From Desulfobacterales bacterium (GTDB taxonomy: Bacteria > Desulfobacterota > Desulfobacteria > Desulfobacterales > Desulfosalsimonadaceae), in assembly GCA_018399455.1 (NCBI GenBank), contig JAGYOT010000003.1, forward strand, positions 1-19,489: DNA of 19,489 nt. Direction: 5' to 3'. Below the pieces are notes generated by a model that saw only the letters and a program-made list of their open reading frames with translations, made no database searches and was not told the DNA's origin. Made by a program: the position numbers and the translations under genes. Position 1 is the stretch's first letter. Every line of letters starts with the position of its first letter. Shown here in pieces: positions 6,824 through 14,916 of the stretch.

Positions 6824-7708
6824 ATGGAACAGGCCCTGTATCAGACGGACATTAAAGATTTTCCTCTCCTGCGGCAAGGCAAGGTCAGGGATATATATGA
6901 CGTGGGAAACGCCCTGCTGATGGTGGCAACCGATCGTATCTCCGCATTTGACGTGATCATGCCGGACCCGGTTCCGGGCAAAGGCAAGATTTTAACCCGG
7001 ATTTCCCTTTTCTGGTTTGATTTATTGCAGCCCATCATTGAAAACCATATTATCTCAAGTGATGTGGAAACATATCCCCCATCCCTCCAACCTTACAAAG
7101 AAATGCTCAGAGATCGCAGCATGCTCGTCAGAAAGGCCCGCCCGTTGCCCGTGGAATGTGTCGTCAGGGGATATCTTTCCGGATCGGGCTGGCTATCCTA
7201 TCAAAAAACCGGGGAAGTTTGCGGGATTCCAATGCCTACCGGACTGAGAGAATCGGATCCGCTGCCCGAGCCTGTTTTCACGCCCTCGACAAAGGCTGAG
7301 GCAGGCGATCACGACATTAATATATCGTTTGATGAGGTAATCGAACTGGTCGGCCGGGACACGGCGGAGACGATAAAAGATCTGAGCCTGCAGATTTACC
7401 GGAAAGGGGCCGCCGTGGCGGACGAAAAGGGCATCATTATTGCGGATACGAAGTTCGAATTCGGCTTTGATGGCGATCGGTTGATTTTGATCGATGAGGT
7501 GCTGACCCCTGATTCATCCAGATTCTGGCCCAAGGCAGGCTACCAGCCGGGCAGGCCTCAGGACAGTTTTGACAAACAGTACCTCCGAGACTATCTCCAG
7601 TCTCTGGACTGGGATAAAACGCCTCCGGCCCCTCCTTTGCCGTCGGAGGTGATAGCCAATACCCGGAAGAAGTATTTGGAGGCTCTGAATTGCCTTGTCG
7701 GCGGCTGA
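6824..7708 (+). CDS. purC: SAICAR synthase (purine biosynthesis)
   Basis: This enzyme joins CAIR and aspartate with ATP to give SAICAR in de novo purine synthesis. The 294-aa protein carries GKVRDIYDVG (19-28), ATDRISAFDV (35-44), VPGKGKILTRIS, PVECVVRGYLSGSGW and KFEFGFDG, then DEVLTPDSSRFWP. It is the roughly 300-residue form rather than the 237-aa E. coli form. The start has GGAAGGTG about 10 bases upstream. The next gene begins at or before its stop codon, so the ParB-like and SPL-like genes are probably cotranscribed with purC. Confidence 0.96.
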   Translation: MEQALYQTDIKDFPLLRQGKVRDIYDVGNALLMVATDRISAFDVIMPDPVPGKGKILTRISLFWFDLLQPIIENHIISSDVETYPPSLQPYKEMLRDRSMLVRKARPLPVECVVRGYLSGSGWLSYQKTGEVCGIPMPTGLRESDPLPEPVFTPSTKAEAGDHDINISFDEVIELVGRDTAETIKDLSLQIYRKGAAVADEKGIIIADTKFEFGFDGDRLILIDEVLTPDSSRFWPKAGYQPGRPQDSFDKQYLRDYLQSLDWDKTPPAPPLPSEVIANTRKKYLEALNCLVGG

Positions 7709-7709
7709 A

Positions 7710-8696
7710 ATGATCACGAATACGGCTTTTATTCGACTGGCGCAGATAGATTTACAGGATCGCGCTTTTAAGATTTCAACGGAGCAATCCCTTTCAGGCC
7801 TTGTCACCTCCATAGCGGAGATCGGTCTGATCCATCCGCCCTTTTTAATACACCGGAAGGCTTCGTCTTATTCCATTGTCAGCGGGTTTCGTCGCGTGCA
7901 GGCCTGCCGGGACCTTGGCTGGTCTGAAATTCCCGTGCGCCTGCTGCCGGCTGATGCGAGCCCTTTGAGCGTTTTGTCTCTGGCTGTAGCCGATAATGCC
8001 CAGCATAGAGAGCTGAACCTGCTTGAACAGGCCCGGACGGTGGAGAAACTGGCCTCCTTTTTTCCCAGTGATATCGAACTCGCGGCTTACAGCGGATGCC
8101 TGGGGCTTTCGTTTAATCAGGAGCTGGTCTCCCGTTTAAAGCGCATAAACCAGCTTTCTTCGCCTATCCTGGATTGCATTCGAAGAGGCTGTCTTTCTTT
8201 AACCATTGCGCTGGAGCTCGGGAAGCTGGAGGTGAAGGCAGGAGAGGCCCTGGCCCGTTTGTTCGAAGAAATTCGTCCGACGCTCAATCAGCAAAAAGAG
8301 ATTTGCTCTCTGCTCAGGGATATCGCCTGCGCTGAGGACCGCCTCATTTCTGATTTGCTGGAGACGGGCGAAATGCATGCGATTCTTTTCAATAAGGATT
8401 ATAGCCGCCAGCAAAAGCTGAAACATGTCCGTTCATTTCTTCATAAACGGCGATATCCATGGATGTCCCGGTTTGAGAAGGCTTTTGAAGAAAACCGGCG
8501 TGCGCTGATGCTTCCTCATACCATTGCTTTTAAAGCAGCTCCGGGTTTTGAAGCACAGGAGTTTTCGATTTGCCTTTCGTTTCAGACAGTGACGGAATTT
8601 GCAGACCAGATTCAAACCCTTGAGCGACTGCCCGACAACCCCCATTTTGATGCCATCATAAATAAACGCTTTGCGGATTCAGACTCTTTATATTGA
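7710..8696 (+). CDS. ParB-like nuclease/CTPase-fold protein
   Basis: This 328-aa protein has a ParB/Sulfiredoxin-like N-terminal domain: GLIHPPFLIHR, then YSIVSGFRRVQACRDLG (the ParB GERR-type box, about 55-70), and DNAQHRELNLLEQA (95-108), equivalent to the ENxQR motif that contacts nucleotide in ParB CTPases. A helical middle part (110-230) could hold a degenerate HTH; the C-terminal third is basic and unfamiliar. It is not beside a parA gene, so a role in chromosome segregation is unlikely. I use the ATG one base after the purC stop; an in-frame TTG at 7695 with GGAGG 12 bases upstream is a real alternative. It overlaps the SPL-like gene by 26 bp, suggesting a joint function. Confidence 0.8.
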   Translation: MITNTAFIRLAQIDLQDRAFKISTEQSLSGLVTSIAEIGLIHPPFLIHRKASSYSIVSGFRRVQACRDLGWSEIPVRLLPADASPLSVLSLAVADNAQHRELNLLEQARTVEKLASFFPSDIELAAYSGCLGLSFNQELVSRLKRINQLSSPILDCIRRGCLSLTIALELGKLEVKAGEALARLFEEIRPTLNQQKEICSLLRDIACAEDRLISDLLETGEMHAILFNKDYSRQQKLKHVRSFLHKRRYPWMSRFEKAFEENRRALMLPHTIAFKAAPGFEAQEFSICLSFQTVTEFADQIQTLERLPDNPHFDAIINKRFADSDSLY

Positions 8697-9768
8697 TCAA
8701 ACGGTTGCCGATCTTCCACTTTGTTCGGCAATCGCAGAGCGCCTGGGCCTTACGCCGAAACGGGTGGAATCGCCGGAAACGGTTTATCATTTGATTTCCG
8801 CGGCTTCGGATCCGGTCGCCGCCGGCAAACGGACGCTTTTGCTGACACGGAACAAAGGGGCTTTTGTCCGGCCCTGCCCGGGTACCAGCTACTACACCTG
8901 CTGCAACTACATGATTCTTCATATCGGCACGTTCTGTGTTATGGATTGCGCTTACTGTATCCTGCAGTCCTACTTTCATCCGCCGATGCTTCAGTACTAT
9001 GTCAATCAGGCGGAGATGATGGCCGCCCTTGATACTGTGTTTGCCGAACGCGGGATTCGACGAATCGGCACCGGTGAATTCACCGATAGTTTAATCTGGG
9101 AATCCATTGACCCCATTTCGGAAAAACTGATTCATAAGTTCGCAGCGCAGGAGCAGACCATACTTGAGATAAAGAGCAAATCGGTTCACATTAATCATTT
9201 GCTGGGCCTGGCCCATAACCGAAAAACCATCATGGCCTGGTCGCTGAATACGGAAAGTGTGGTGGCCGGACAGGAGCGGGGCACGTCAAGTCTTGACGCC
9301 CGTCTCCGCGCTGCATCCCGCTGCCAGGCGCATGGTTATCCTCTGGCCTTCCATTTCGACCCACTGATCATTTATCCCGGCTGCGAAAATGACTATCTGG
9401 CGGTCCTGGACCGGCTCTTCAATACCGTCGATCCCTCCGGAATTGTCTGGATCAGCCTGGGCAGTTTCCGGTTTATGCCTGACCTCAAACCGATCATTGA
9501 ATCAAGGTTTCCTGTCTCCAAAATCATTTACGGAGAGTTTATCAAGGGCATGGACGGTAAAATGCGTTATTTCAAACCTCTACGGATGAGGCTTTACAAA
9601 CGGCTGGCAGCCTATATTCAGCGACATGCTCCGGCGGTTACCGCATATTTCTGCATGGAAGATGATGAGGCCTGGGAGCATGCATTCGGGTTCACGCCGG
9701 CTGAAAAAGGAGGGCTTCCCGCCATGCTTGACCGGGCAGCCATACAACATTGCGGACTGAGAGATTAA
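8671..9768 (+). CDS. Spore photoproduct lyase-like radical SAM protein
   Basis: The family splits thymine spore photoproduct in spore formers, but members are widespread in non-spore-formers with unknown substrates. The 365-aa protein has the radical SAM cluster motif CVMDCAYC (Cys89, Cys93, Cys96) followed by ILQSYF, matching the SPL pattern CxxxCxxCYLQ. Typical later segments are EIKSKSV (166-172), AWSLNTESVV, HFDPLIIYPG and WISLGSFRF. In GTGEFTDSLIWES (133-145), where I expect the hydrogen-donor Cys of the true lyase, there is none. The start is TTG: an in-frame stop at 8659 excludes anything further upstream, and no Shine-Dalgarno is seen, so translation probably depends on the ParB-like gene it overlaps. 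Confidence 0.85.
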   Translation: MRIQTLYIDQTVADLPLCSAIAERLGLTPKRVESPETVYHLISAASDPVAAGKRTLLLTRNKGAFVRPCPGTSYYTCCNYMILHIGTFCVMDCAYCILQSYFHPPMLQYYVNQAEMMAALDTVFAERGIRRIGTGEFTDSLIWESIDPISEKLIHKFAAQEQTILEIKSKSVHINHLLGLAHNRKTIMAWSLNTESVVAGQERGTSSLDARLRAASRCQAHGYPLAFHFDPLIIYPGCENDYLAVLDRLFNTVDPSGIVWISLGSFRFMPDLKPIIESRFPVSKIIYGEFIKGMDGKMRYFKPLRMRLYKRLAAYIQRHAPAVTAYFCMEDDEAWEHAFGFTPAEKGGLPAMLDRAAIQHCGLRD

Positions 9769-9793
9769 ATGAGCGCAAAACCGCCTATTTTAT

Positions 9794-9822
9794 TTGACTT
9801 TTACGGGGGCTTCAATTAGAAT
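9794..9822 (+). promoter_or_regulatory. Sigma70-type promoter for the exported TPR protein
   Basis: TTGACT (9794-9799) and TAGAAT (9817-9822) are 17 bases apart in the 106-bp gap after the SPL-like gene. The predicted start near 9829 leaves a 45-base 5' UTR with AGGAGA at 9864-9869, 5 bases before the ATG. Confidence 0.65.
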
Positions 9823-9874
9823 CCTTTTTAATTGTCTGTTAGTTCAAAGATAACCATGTAATCAGGAGAGACTC

Positions 9875-11902
9875 ATGAAACAAGGGCCCCTGTTGTTGTC
9901 GATTCTCACCGTTTTTTTCATTTTATGGCTTTTTTTGATTTCCCCGGGTTTTTGTCAGGATTCATCTGCTCCCGCTGATATTGTCATTAAGGTTGGCCGG
10001 GTGGAGAAACTTCTGGAAATAATCGATAAGACGGCCCAATCCATGAATAACCAGGGCCAGGCAGCACCTTCCATGTTTTTGCGCTCGATGCTGCAGGGAA
10101 CTGACTGGATTGATCCGGAACGGGCGATTGTTATCGGGGCCGTCTTTAACCCGGCGGCCGAAAAGGATACCTCTGCAGCAGCCCTGATTCCCTTCCGAAA
10201 ACCGAACGAAAACTTTAAGACGAATTATAATGCGATCGCCGGAAGCGACTACTATATTTTCGCCCTGCCGCCCGGACAGGGGGGTGTTGTCTCTGACCCG
10301 ATGGAAGAGGCCCTTATCACGGCCTCGCTTTCGGCCCCGGAAGGACTGGTTTCAGCGGATATAGCGGCAGCCCGGCTCATTGACAAGGCGGAGCCGCAGA
10401 TAAAGGCGAAGTTGCAGAAACTTGGACAACAGGTTGCGCAGGCGCCTGAAACGGATATGGATCCGGAACAGACAAAACAGATGCTTTCTGCTTTGATTGA
10501 AACCGGTCGGCAGGTACGCCGCTTGTCGTTTGGCATGGACTCGAGCAAAGGCGATTTTGTATTTTTCTTTAATATTGGAGCGCTTGCCAACTCCCGCCTG
10601 GCCGAGGTTTTTAAATCTGCCGGGGAGGATAAGGATCTGTTGCTTGCCGACTACACGAGGGATTATCCGGTTCATTTTCGTTCTAAACCCTATGATGTCA
10701 ATGCTGTCATGGACCTTCTGGATACTCACTTCGGTCCTTTGTATCAGCAAATGGGAATTGATTTTGGAAAATTGACCCGAATCATGCAGTATTTTTCCGG
10801 AGAGGCGGCCGGCGGTATTGCTTTTGATTCAAACGGGGTCACTATGGAGGTGATTGCAGGGCTTGATGAAAAACAGGAGGTGCCTCAGGATTATCTGGAA
10901 ACCGTTTATATCCCCTGGCTTCTGGATTACGGTCAGGCCATGGCCGATTACTTAAACGAGCAGTCTCCGGAAATTAAGCTCGGTCCTCTGTTTCAACCGA
11001 TGCCGGCCTCGGAGGTCGCCGGCCATTCTGTCAACGGGGTTAGGTTTAATATGCCGTCGACAGGACCGGAGCCACAGATGGATTTTGAATTTGAGATGCG
11101 CATGACGCGTCTTGACTCAATGATTCTCATGGCATCTGACGACGACCGTCTGGAGCGGCTCATTGATAAGGCGAAACATTTTGAGAAGCGAAAAGCCGGT
11201 GGCCCTTTCATGGAAATGGACATTGATCTGGACGCATACTTGGGCGGCATCTATCAACTGATGCCGGATCAGGTCAAACCGGACAAAACAGAAATCCCGG
11301 AACTGGGAGACTTAACGTACACTCTGGATATGGCGGGGGAAAAACTTGAAAGCCGCTATACCGTGGCAATCGCTGATGTTCAGAAAATGGCCTCTTATTT
11401 CAAGGCATTGTCGGTGCAAGCGGCAGAAGGCCGTGGCGAAGATCTCCCAACCCCGCAGCGGGAAGACGCAGCGCCGCCTGAAGAAAAGCGCACAACGAAA
11501 GCGCATGCCAGGAACCAAGCCCCTGTCAACGCTTCACCTGATAAAGACGACCCTCAGTATTGGTTGAACAAGGGCCAGTTGTTTGCCACATACGGCAACG
11601 TGAAACGTGCGGTTGAGCATTTCAGGAAAGCCGCTGAAATGGATCCCGAGAACAGCCTGGCGTTTTTTCATTTGGGGCTAAGCTATGGCGACAATGGGCA
11701 GTATTCCAAGGCGATGGATGCGATCAACCGGGCGATTTCCCTGAAGCCCTCAGATGGGGATTATTATTACGCGCGCGGGTGGATCAGGATGCTTGCCGGC
11801 AACAGGGATCAGGCCGTGGCTGACATGAAGCGTGCTGCCCAATTAAATGATCCGGATGCAATCGCCTATCTTGAGTCCATTAACACCCGTAGTCGGCCTT
11901 GA
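9875..11902 (+). CDS. Exported protein of unknown function with three C-terminal TPRs
   Basis: The 675-aa product starts with a strong Sec signal peptide (about 1-28; a long hydrophobic core ending SPGFCQ). The Cys does not fit a lipobox, so a periplasmic or outer-membrane-associated soluble protein is likely. Residues 30-505 form a large unfamiliar region of alternating helix and strand, with DPMEEALITASLS and repeated acidic MDFEFEMRMTRLDSM-type strands. A Pro/Glu/Lys linker (about 508-558) leads to three TPR units: about 560-593, 594-627 and 628-661, with W/Y-LG-Y-A-P spacing (NKGQLFATYGNVKRAVEHF, LGLSYGDNGQYSKAMDAI). TPRs usually hold partner proteins. Its own promoter and 106-bp upstream gap suggest a single-gene unit. 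I cannot name the family. Confidence 0.8.
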   Translation: MKQGPLLLSILTVFFILWLFLISPGFCQDSSAPADIVIKVGRVEKLLEIIDKTAQSMNNQGQAAPSMFLRSMLQGTDWIDPERAIVIGAVFNPAAEKDTSAAALIPFRKPNENFKTNYNAIAGSDYYIFALPPGQGGVVSDPMEEALITASLSAPEGLVSADIAAARLIDKAEPQIKAKLQKLGQQVAQAPETDMDPEQTKQMLSALIETGRQVRRLSFGMDSSKGDFVFFFNIGALANSRLAEVFKSAGEDKDLLLADYTRDYPVHFRSKPYDVNAVMDLLDTHFGPLYQQMGIDFGKLTRIMQYFSGEAAGGIAFDSNGVTMEVIAGLDEKQEVPQDYLETVYIPWLLDYGQAMADYLNEQSPEIKLGPLFQPMPASEVAGHSVNGVRFNMPSTGPEPQMDFEFEMRMTRLDSMILMASDDDRLERLIDKAKHFEKRKAGGPFMEMDIDLDAYLGGIYQLMPDQVKPDKTEIPELGDLTYTLDMAGEKLESRYTVAIADVQKMASYFKALSVQAAEGRGEDLPTPQREDAAPPEEKRTTKAHARNQAPVNASPDKDDPQYWLNKGQLFATYGNVKRAVEHFRKAAEMDPENSLAFFHLGLSYGDNGQYSKAMDAINRAISLKPSDGDYYYARGWIRMLAGNRDQAVADMKRAAQLNDPDAIAYLESINTRSRP

Positions 11903-11958
11903 AGTTTTTTCGGGAAAAAAAGTGATGTTATATTCGTATTTTTTTGTTAACTTAGGAT

Positions 11959-11986
11959 TTGGAATTTGGTTATGGGCCTGTATAAA
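11959..11986 (+). promoter_or_regulatory. Possible promoter of the HD-GYP gene
   Basis: TTGGAA (11959-11964) and TATAAA (11981-11986) are 16 bases apart in the 113-bp gap before the HD-GYP gene. The -35 is weak. The remainder of the gap is AT-rich with a short T6/A7 dyad just after the upstream stop codon that is too AT-rich to call a terminator. Confidence 0.35.
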
Positions 11987-12015
11987 TAATGTTTACGGAT
12001 TGACCTGATAAGCCG

Positions 12016-13968
12016 ATGCCGGAAACCATCGAAAAAAAAGAACCCAGGCTTTACAACAGCCGAATTACAGATTCGTATATCAAGCTGATTAAGAGCAAAT
12101 ATCCTTCTGTCAGTATTCGGAAACTTCTTGATTACGCAGGCATGAAACCTCATGAAGTAGATGATCAGGGACATTGGTTTACTCAATCCCAGGTTGACCG
12201 TTTTTATGAGAAGGCTGTTGAGCTAACCGGCAATGAAAATATCGCCCGCGAAGCAGGCCGCTACGCGGCCTCTCCCGAGTCCATCGGAGCCATGCGCAAT
12301 TACGTGCTGGGTCTTGCGACGCCGGCAAAAGTATATGAATTAATAGGCAAAACCACCGATCAATTTAGCCGTTCCTCGAAGTACGAATCCAGGTCCTTGG
12401 GTCCCAATAAAATCGAAATTGTTGTTACACCCTACGAGGGAACCAGGGAAAAGCCTTTTCAATGCCAAAACCGACAGGGGTTTTTTGAGGCAATTACCCT
12501 AGTTTTTAATAACAAACCGCCCCAAATTGAACATCCTGAGTGCATATTTCGGGGCGACAAGGCTTGCCGCTACATTATCACCTGGGAGAAGGGCCTCTTC
12601 TCTTACTACAACATTCTGAAAAATTATATTTACTTGCTGGCTGTCGTGGCCGGGATGCTGGGCCTGGCATTTCTGCCGGTCAATCTGTGGTTTTATTTGT
12701 TGGCCGGGCTGCTGATTTTTTCCTTAGGATCTTCTTTGCTCGGAAAACATATTGAGAACAAAAATCTTAATGCAGCCTTGAAAAACCTGCAGGAAGCCAG
12801 CGATCAACTGGTCAACCAGATTGAAGTGAACTATAATAATCGACAGGTAACCCGGGAGATCGGCCAGATCGTCAATCGGTGCTATAACTTGGAAGATGTA
12901 CTCAGGGAGATCTGTGAGGTATTGAACAATCGCCTGGATTTTGACCGGGGCATGATCATGCTTGCCAATAAGGCGAAAACCCGGCTGAGTTTCCGGGACG
13001 GTTTCGGATATCGGCAGGGGCAGTCCAGATTTTTGAAGCATCTGTCTTTTCATCTGGACAATCCGAAATCAAAAGGCGCATTTGTGAAATCCTTTCGGGA
13101 ACAAAAGCCGTTTCTGATCAACGATATCAATGAAATCCAGGACAGTCTGTCAGAGCGCAGTCTTAGTTTTGCCAAAAAAATGGGGGGCAGGGCGTTTATC
13201 TGCTGCCCGATTATTTGTGACGGCGAAAGTATCGGGATTCTGGCCGTGGACAATATCCGGTCCAAGCGGCTGCTGGTGCAGAGCGATATGAGTCTGTTGA
13301 TGGGCATTTCCCATTTTATCGGGATTTTTATCCGGCATACCGAGCACCTGGAAGTCCGTGAAAATCAATTAAAATCCATGTTGAGGGTCCTGGTCTCAAG
13401 CATTGATGCAAGAGATCCGGTAACCAAAGGCCACTCCGAGTGGGTGGCGGAATACGCCGTGGGCATTTGCAACGAACTCGGCTTGAGCAAGGACTACCGG
13501 GAAAAAATTCGGATCGCCGCCTTACTGCACGATTATGGAAAAATCGCAATTCCGGATTCCATGCTGAAAAAGGCGGACAAGCTCACCAAATACGAGTATG
13601 AATACGTCAAACTCCACGTAGATAAAACAAAGGAGATTCTGTCTGAAATCAATTTTGAAGGCCAGCTCAAGGATGTTCCGGAAATTGCCGGAGCCCATCA
13701 TGAACGCGTTGACGGTAGCGGTTATCCCATGGGTCTGAAGGGGGATGAGATCCCGTATGGCGGAAAAATTATCGCTGTGGCGGACTATTTTGAGGCTTTA
13801 ACCGCCAACCGATACTACAGCGAGCCCATGCCGCCAGCGCGGGCCCTGGATTTATTGGAAGAGAAGATCGGTACGTATTTTGACAGGGAGATCGCGAATG
13901 CATTTATCCGGTATTATATAAGGGCTTACGGCCATAGCCTCGAATTGAAAAAAGCAGGGGTTTCATAA
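12016..13968 (+). CDS. Membrane-anchored GAF/HD-GYP c-di-GMP phosphodiesterase
   Basis: HD-GYP domains hydrolyse c-di-GMP. In the 650-aa protein, residues 1-192 form a cytoplasmic sensor with a C-terminal ECIFRGDKACRYIITW (175-190) resembling V4R/XylR_N-type small-ligand domains. Two transmembrane helices follow (about 201-221 and 224-243), a coiled linker (248-280), a GAF domain (about 290-440) and the HD-GYP domain (about 455-645). The latter keeps the catalytic set: His473, HDYGKIAIPD (505-514), His534 and HHERVDGSGYP (561-571). Both metal and GYP motifs are intact, so activity is expected. The short hairpin loop between the helices puts both sensor and output in the cytoplasm. No Shine-Dalgarno is obvious. 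The stop overlaps the convergent methyltransferase by 6 bp. Confidence 0.9.
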   Translation: MPETIEKKEPRLYNSRITDSYIKLIKSKYPSVSIRKLLDYAGMKPHEVDDQGHWFTQSQVDRFYEKAVELTGNENIAREAGRYAASPESIGAMRNYVLGLATPAKVYELIGKTTDQFSRSSKYESRSLGPNKIEIVVTPYEGTREKPFQCQNRQGFFEAITLVFNNKPPQIEHPECIFRGDKACRYIITWEKGLFSYYNILKNYIYLLAVVAGMLGLAFLPVNLWFYLLAGLLIFSLGSSLLGKHIENKNLNAALKNLQEASDQLVNQIEVNYNNRQVTREIGQIVNRCYNLEDVLREICEVLNNRLDFDRGMIMLANKAKTRLSFRDGFGYRQGQSRFLKHLSFHLDNPKSKGAFVKSFREQKPFLINDINEIQDSLSERSLSFAKKMGGRAFICCPIICDGESIGILAVDNIRSKRLLVQSDMSLLMGISHFIGIFIRHTEHLEVRENQLKSMLRVLVSSIDARDPVTKGHSEWVAEYAVGICNELGLSKDYREKIRIAALLHDYGKIAIPDSMLKKADKLTKYEYEYVKLHVDKTKEILSEINFEGQLKDVPEIAGAHHERVDGSGYPMGLKGDEIPYGGKIIAVADYFEALTANRYYSEPMPPARALDLLEEKIGTYFDREIANAFIRYYIRAYGHSLELKKAGVS

Positions 13969-14796
13969 TGTCAGAAAGGGGATGGTTCCGGTGCAGGCAA
14001 TTAAGGGGGTATAGGTGAATCGGCGAGGACTTTGGAAAAACGCTTGAAACGATTGCAAGAAGTCTTCAAATCCATTGCTAAAATCATTATAAAAATTATA
14101 TCCTGACTGTCTTGCTGCGACCATTACTTTTGTGACCCAGTTGAATTCGTCGATTGCGTTTACTGGCCCGTAAATTAAATGGTGAGCGCTGAAATCGATA
14201 CAGATATTCTCATACTCCAGATCATAAAGATATGAATACAGCTTACGCCCCGCATAGGGATCAAAATCCTTTTTTTCTTCCAGCTCTTTCATCACCCCCT
14301 TTAAGCTGTTCTCCAATGCTTCGGGCATTTCATAATGGTTAAGGCAGTTAAGGTCCAGATCAATCAGACAAATAATGCCGCCGGGATTTAGTATCTCGGA
14401 GAGCGCTTTGACGACGCTAAAGCTTGATGAAAGCAGATATTCGAGAATAAACCGTGCCCATATAAAATCAAATTTCCCCAAGTCCTCCAGGGAATCACGA
14501 ACATCGCGACAGGTAAACTTGACATTTTTGCCTGAATAATGTTTGTTTGCATAAGCGATTCGGTCTCCAGAACGGTCGAGCCCGACAACTTCGCCACCGG
14601 GTTCTGTTAATTGGCTCAATAAATAACTTGTTATCCCAGGTCCGCAGCCAATATCCGCAACCCGCATGCCGGGTTTAATTCCTGCCCACAGGGCCTGCTT
14701 TTTGGTTTTTTCCGGATCAGTTTTGACTAATAGTCTACACAGTTCGTCCTCGTTTTCCATTAAATAGGAATCAATCTTATACTTATGCGCAAGCAT
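13963..14796 (-). CDS. Class I SAM-dependent methyltransferase of unknown substrate
   Basis: The 277-aa protein has methyltransferase motif I VADIGCGPGITSYLL (46-60), motif II VVGLDRS with Asp74, a post-I FTCRDVRD, and FDFIWARFILEYLL with LNPGGIICLIDLD as motifs IV-V, the layout of UbiE/Methyltransf_31 enzymes. The C-terminal region (about 150-277) is longer than the core and rich in Tyr and Phe (YNFYNDFSNGFEDFL), suggesting a hydrophobic substrate pocket. The substrate cannot be read from context. The ATG at 14796 has AAGGAG 13 bases upstream and a second GGAGG only one base upstream; Met13 is an alternative start. It lies downstream of the PilZ-acyltransferase gene on the same strand, but a 120-bp gap with a promoter-like sequence separates them. 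Confidence 0.85.
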   Translation of the reverse strand: MLAHKYKIDSYLMENEDELCRLLVKTDPEKTKKQALWAGIKPGMRVADIGCGPGITSYLLSQLTEPGGEVVGLDRSGDRIAYANKHYSGKNVKFTCRDVRDSLEDLGKFDFIWARFILEYLLSSSFSVVKALSEILNPGGIICLIDLDLNCLNHYEMPEALENSLKGVMKELEEKKDFDPYAGRKLYSYLYDLEYENICIDFSAHHLIYGPVNAIDEFNWVTKVMVAARQSGYNFYNDFSNGFEDFLQSFQAFFQSPRRFTYTPLIACTGTIPFLTL

Positions 14797-14838
14797 GCCT
14801 CCGATTTTCTCCTTCTATACTGAATTTTATATATTTTT

Positions 14839-14866
14839 AATATAAAAAGACATAAAAGTAAAACAA
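14839..14866 (-). promoter_or_regulatory. Possible promoter of the methyltransferase
   Basis: On the minus strand TTGTTT (14866-14861) and TATATT (14844-14839) are 16 bases apart within a very AT-rich 60-bp tract. The tract stands out from its surroundings, but AT richness alone produces such matches, so this is tentative. Confidence 0.35.
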
Positions 14867-14916
14867 ATTCTTCTCTACTAAGCTCGAACCTGCGATGCGG
14901 TGATTCTGCTCCAACG

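Noticed and set aside
8671..9768. Evidence for sporulation from the SPL-like gene
   Set aside because: No other spore gene is in the window, and SPL-family proteins occur widely in non-spore-formers.
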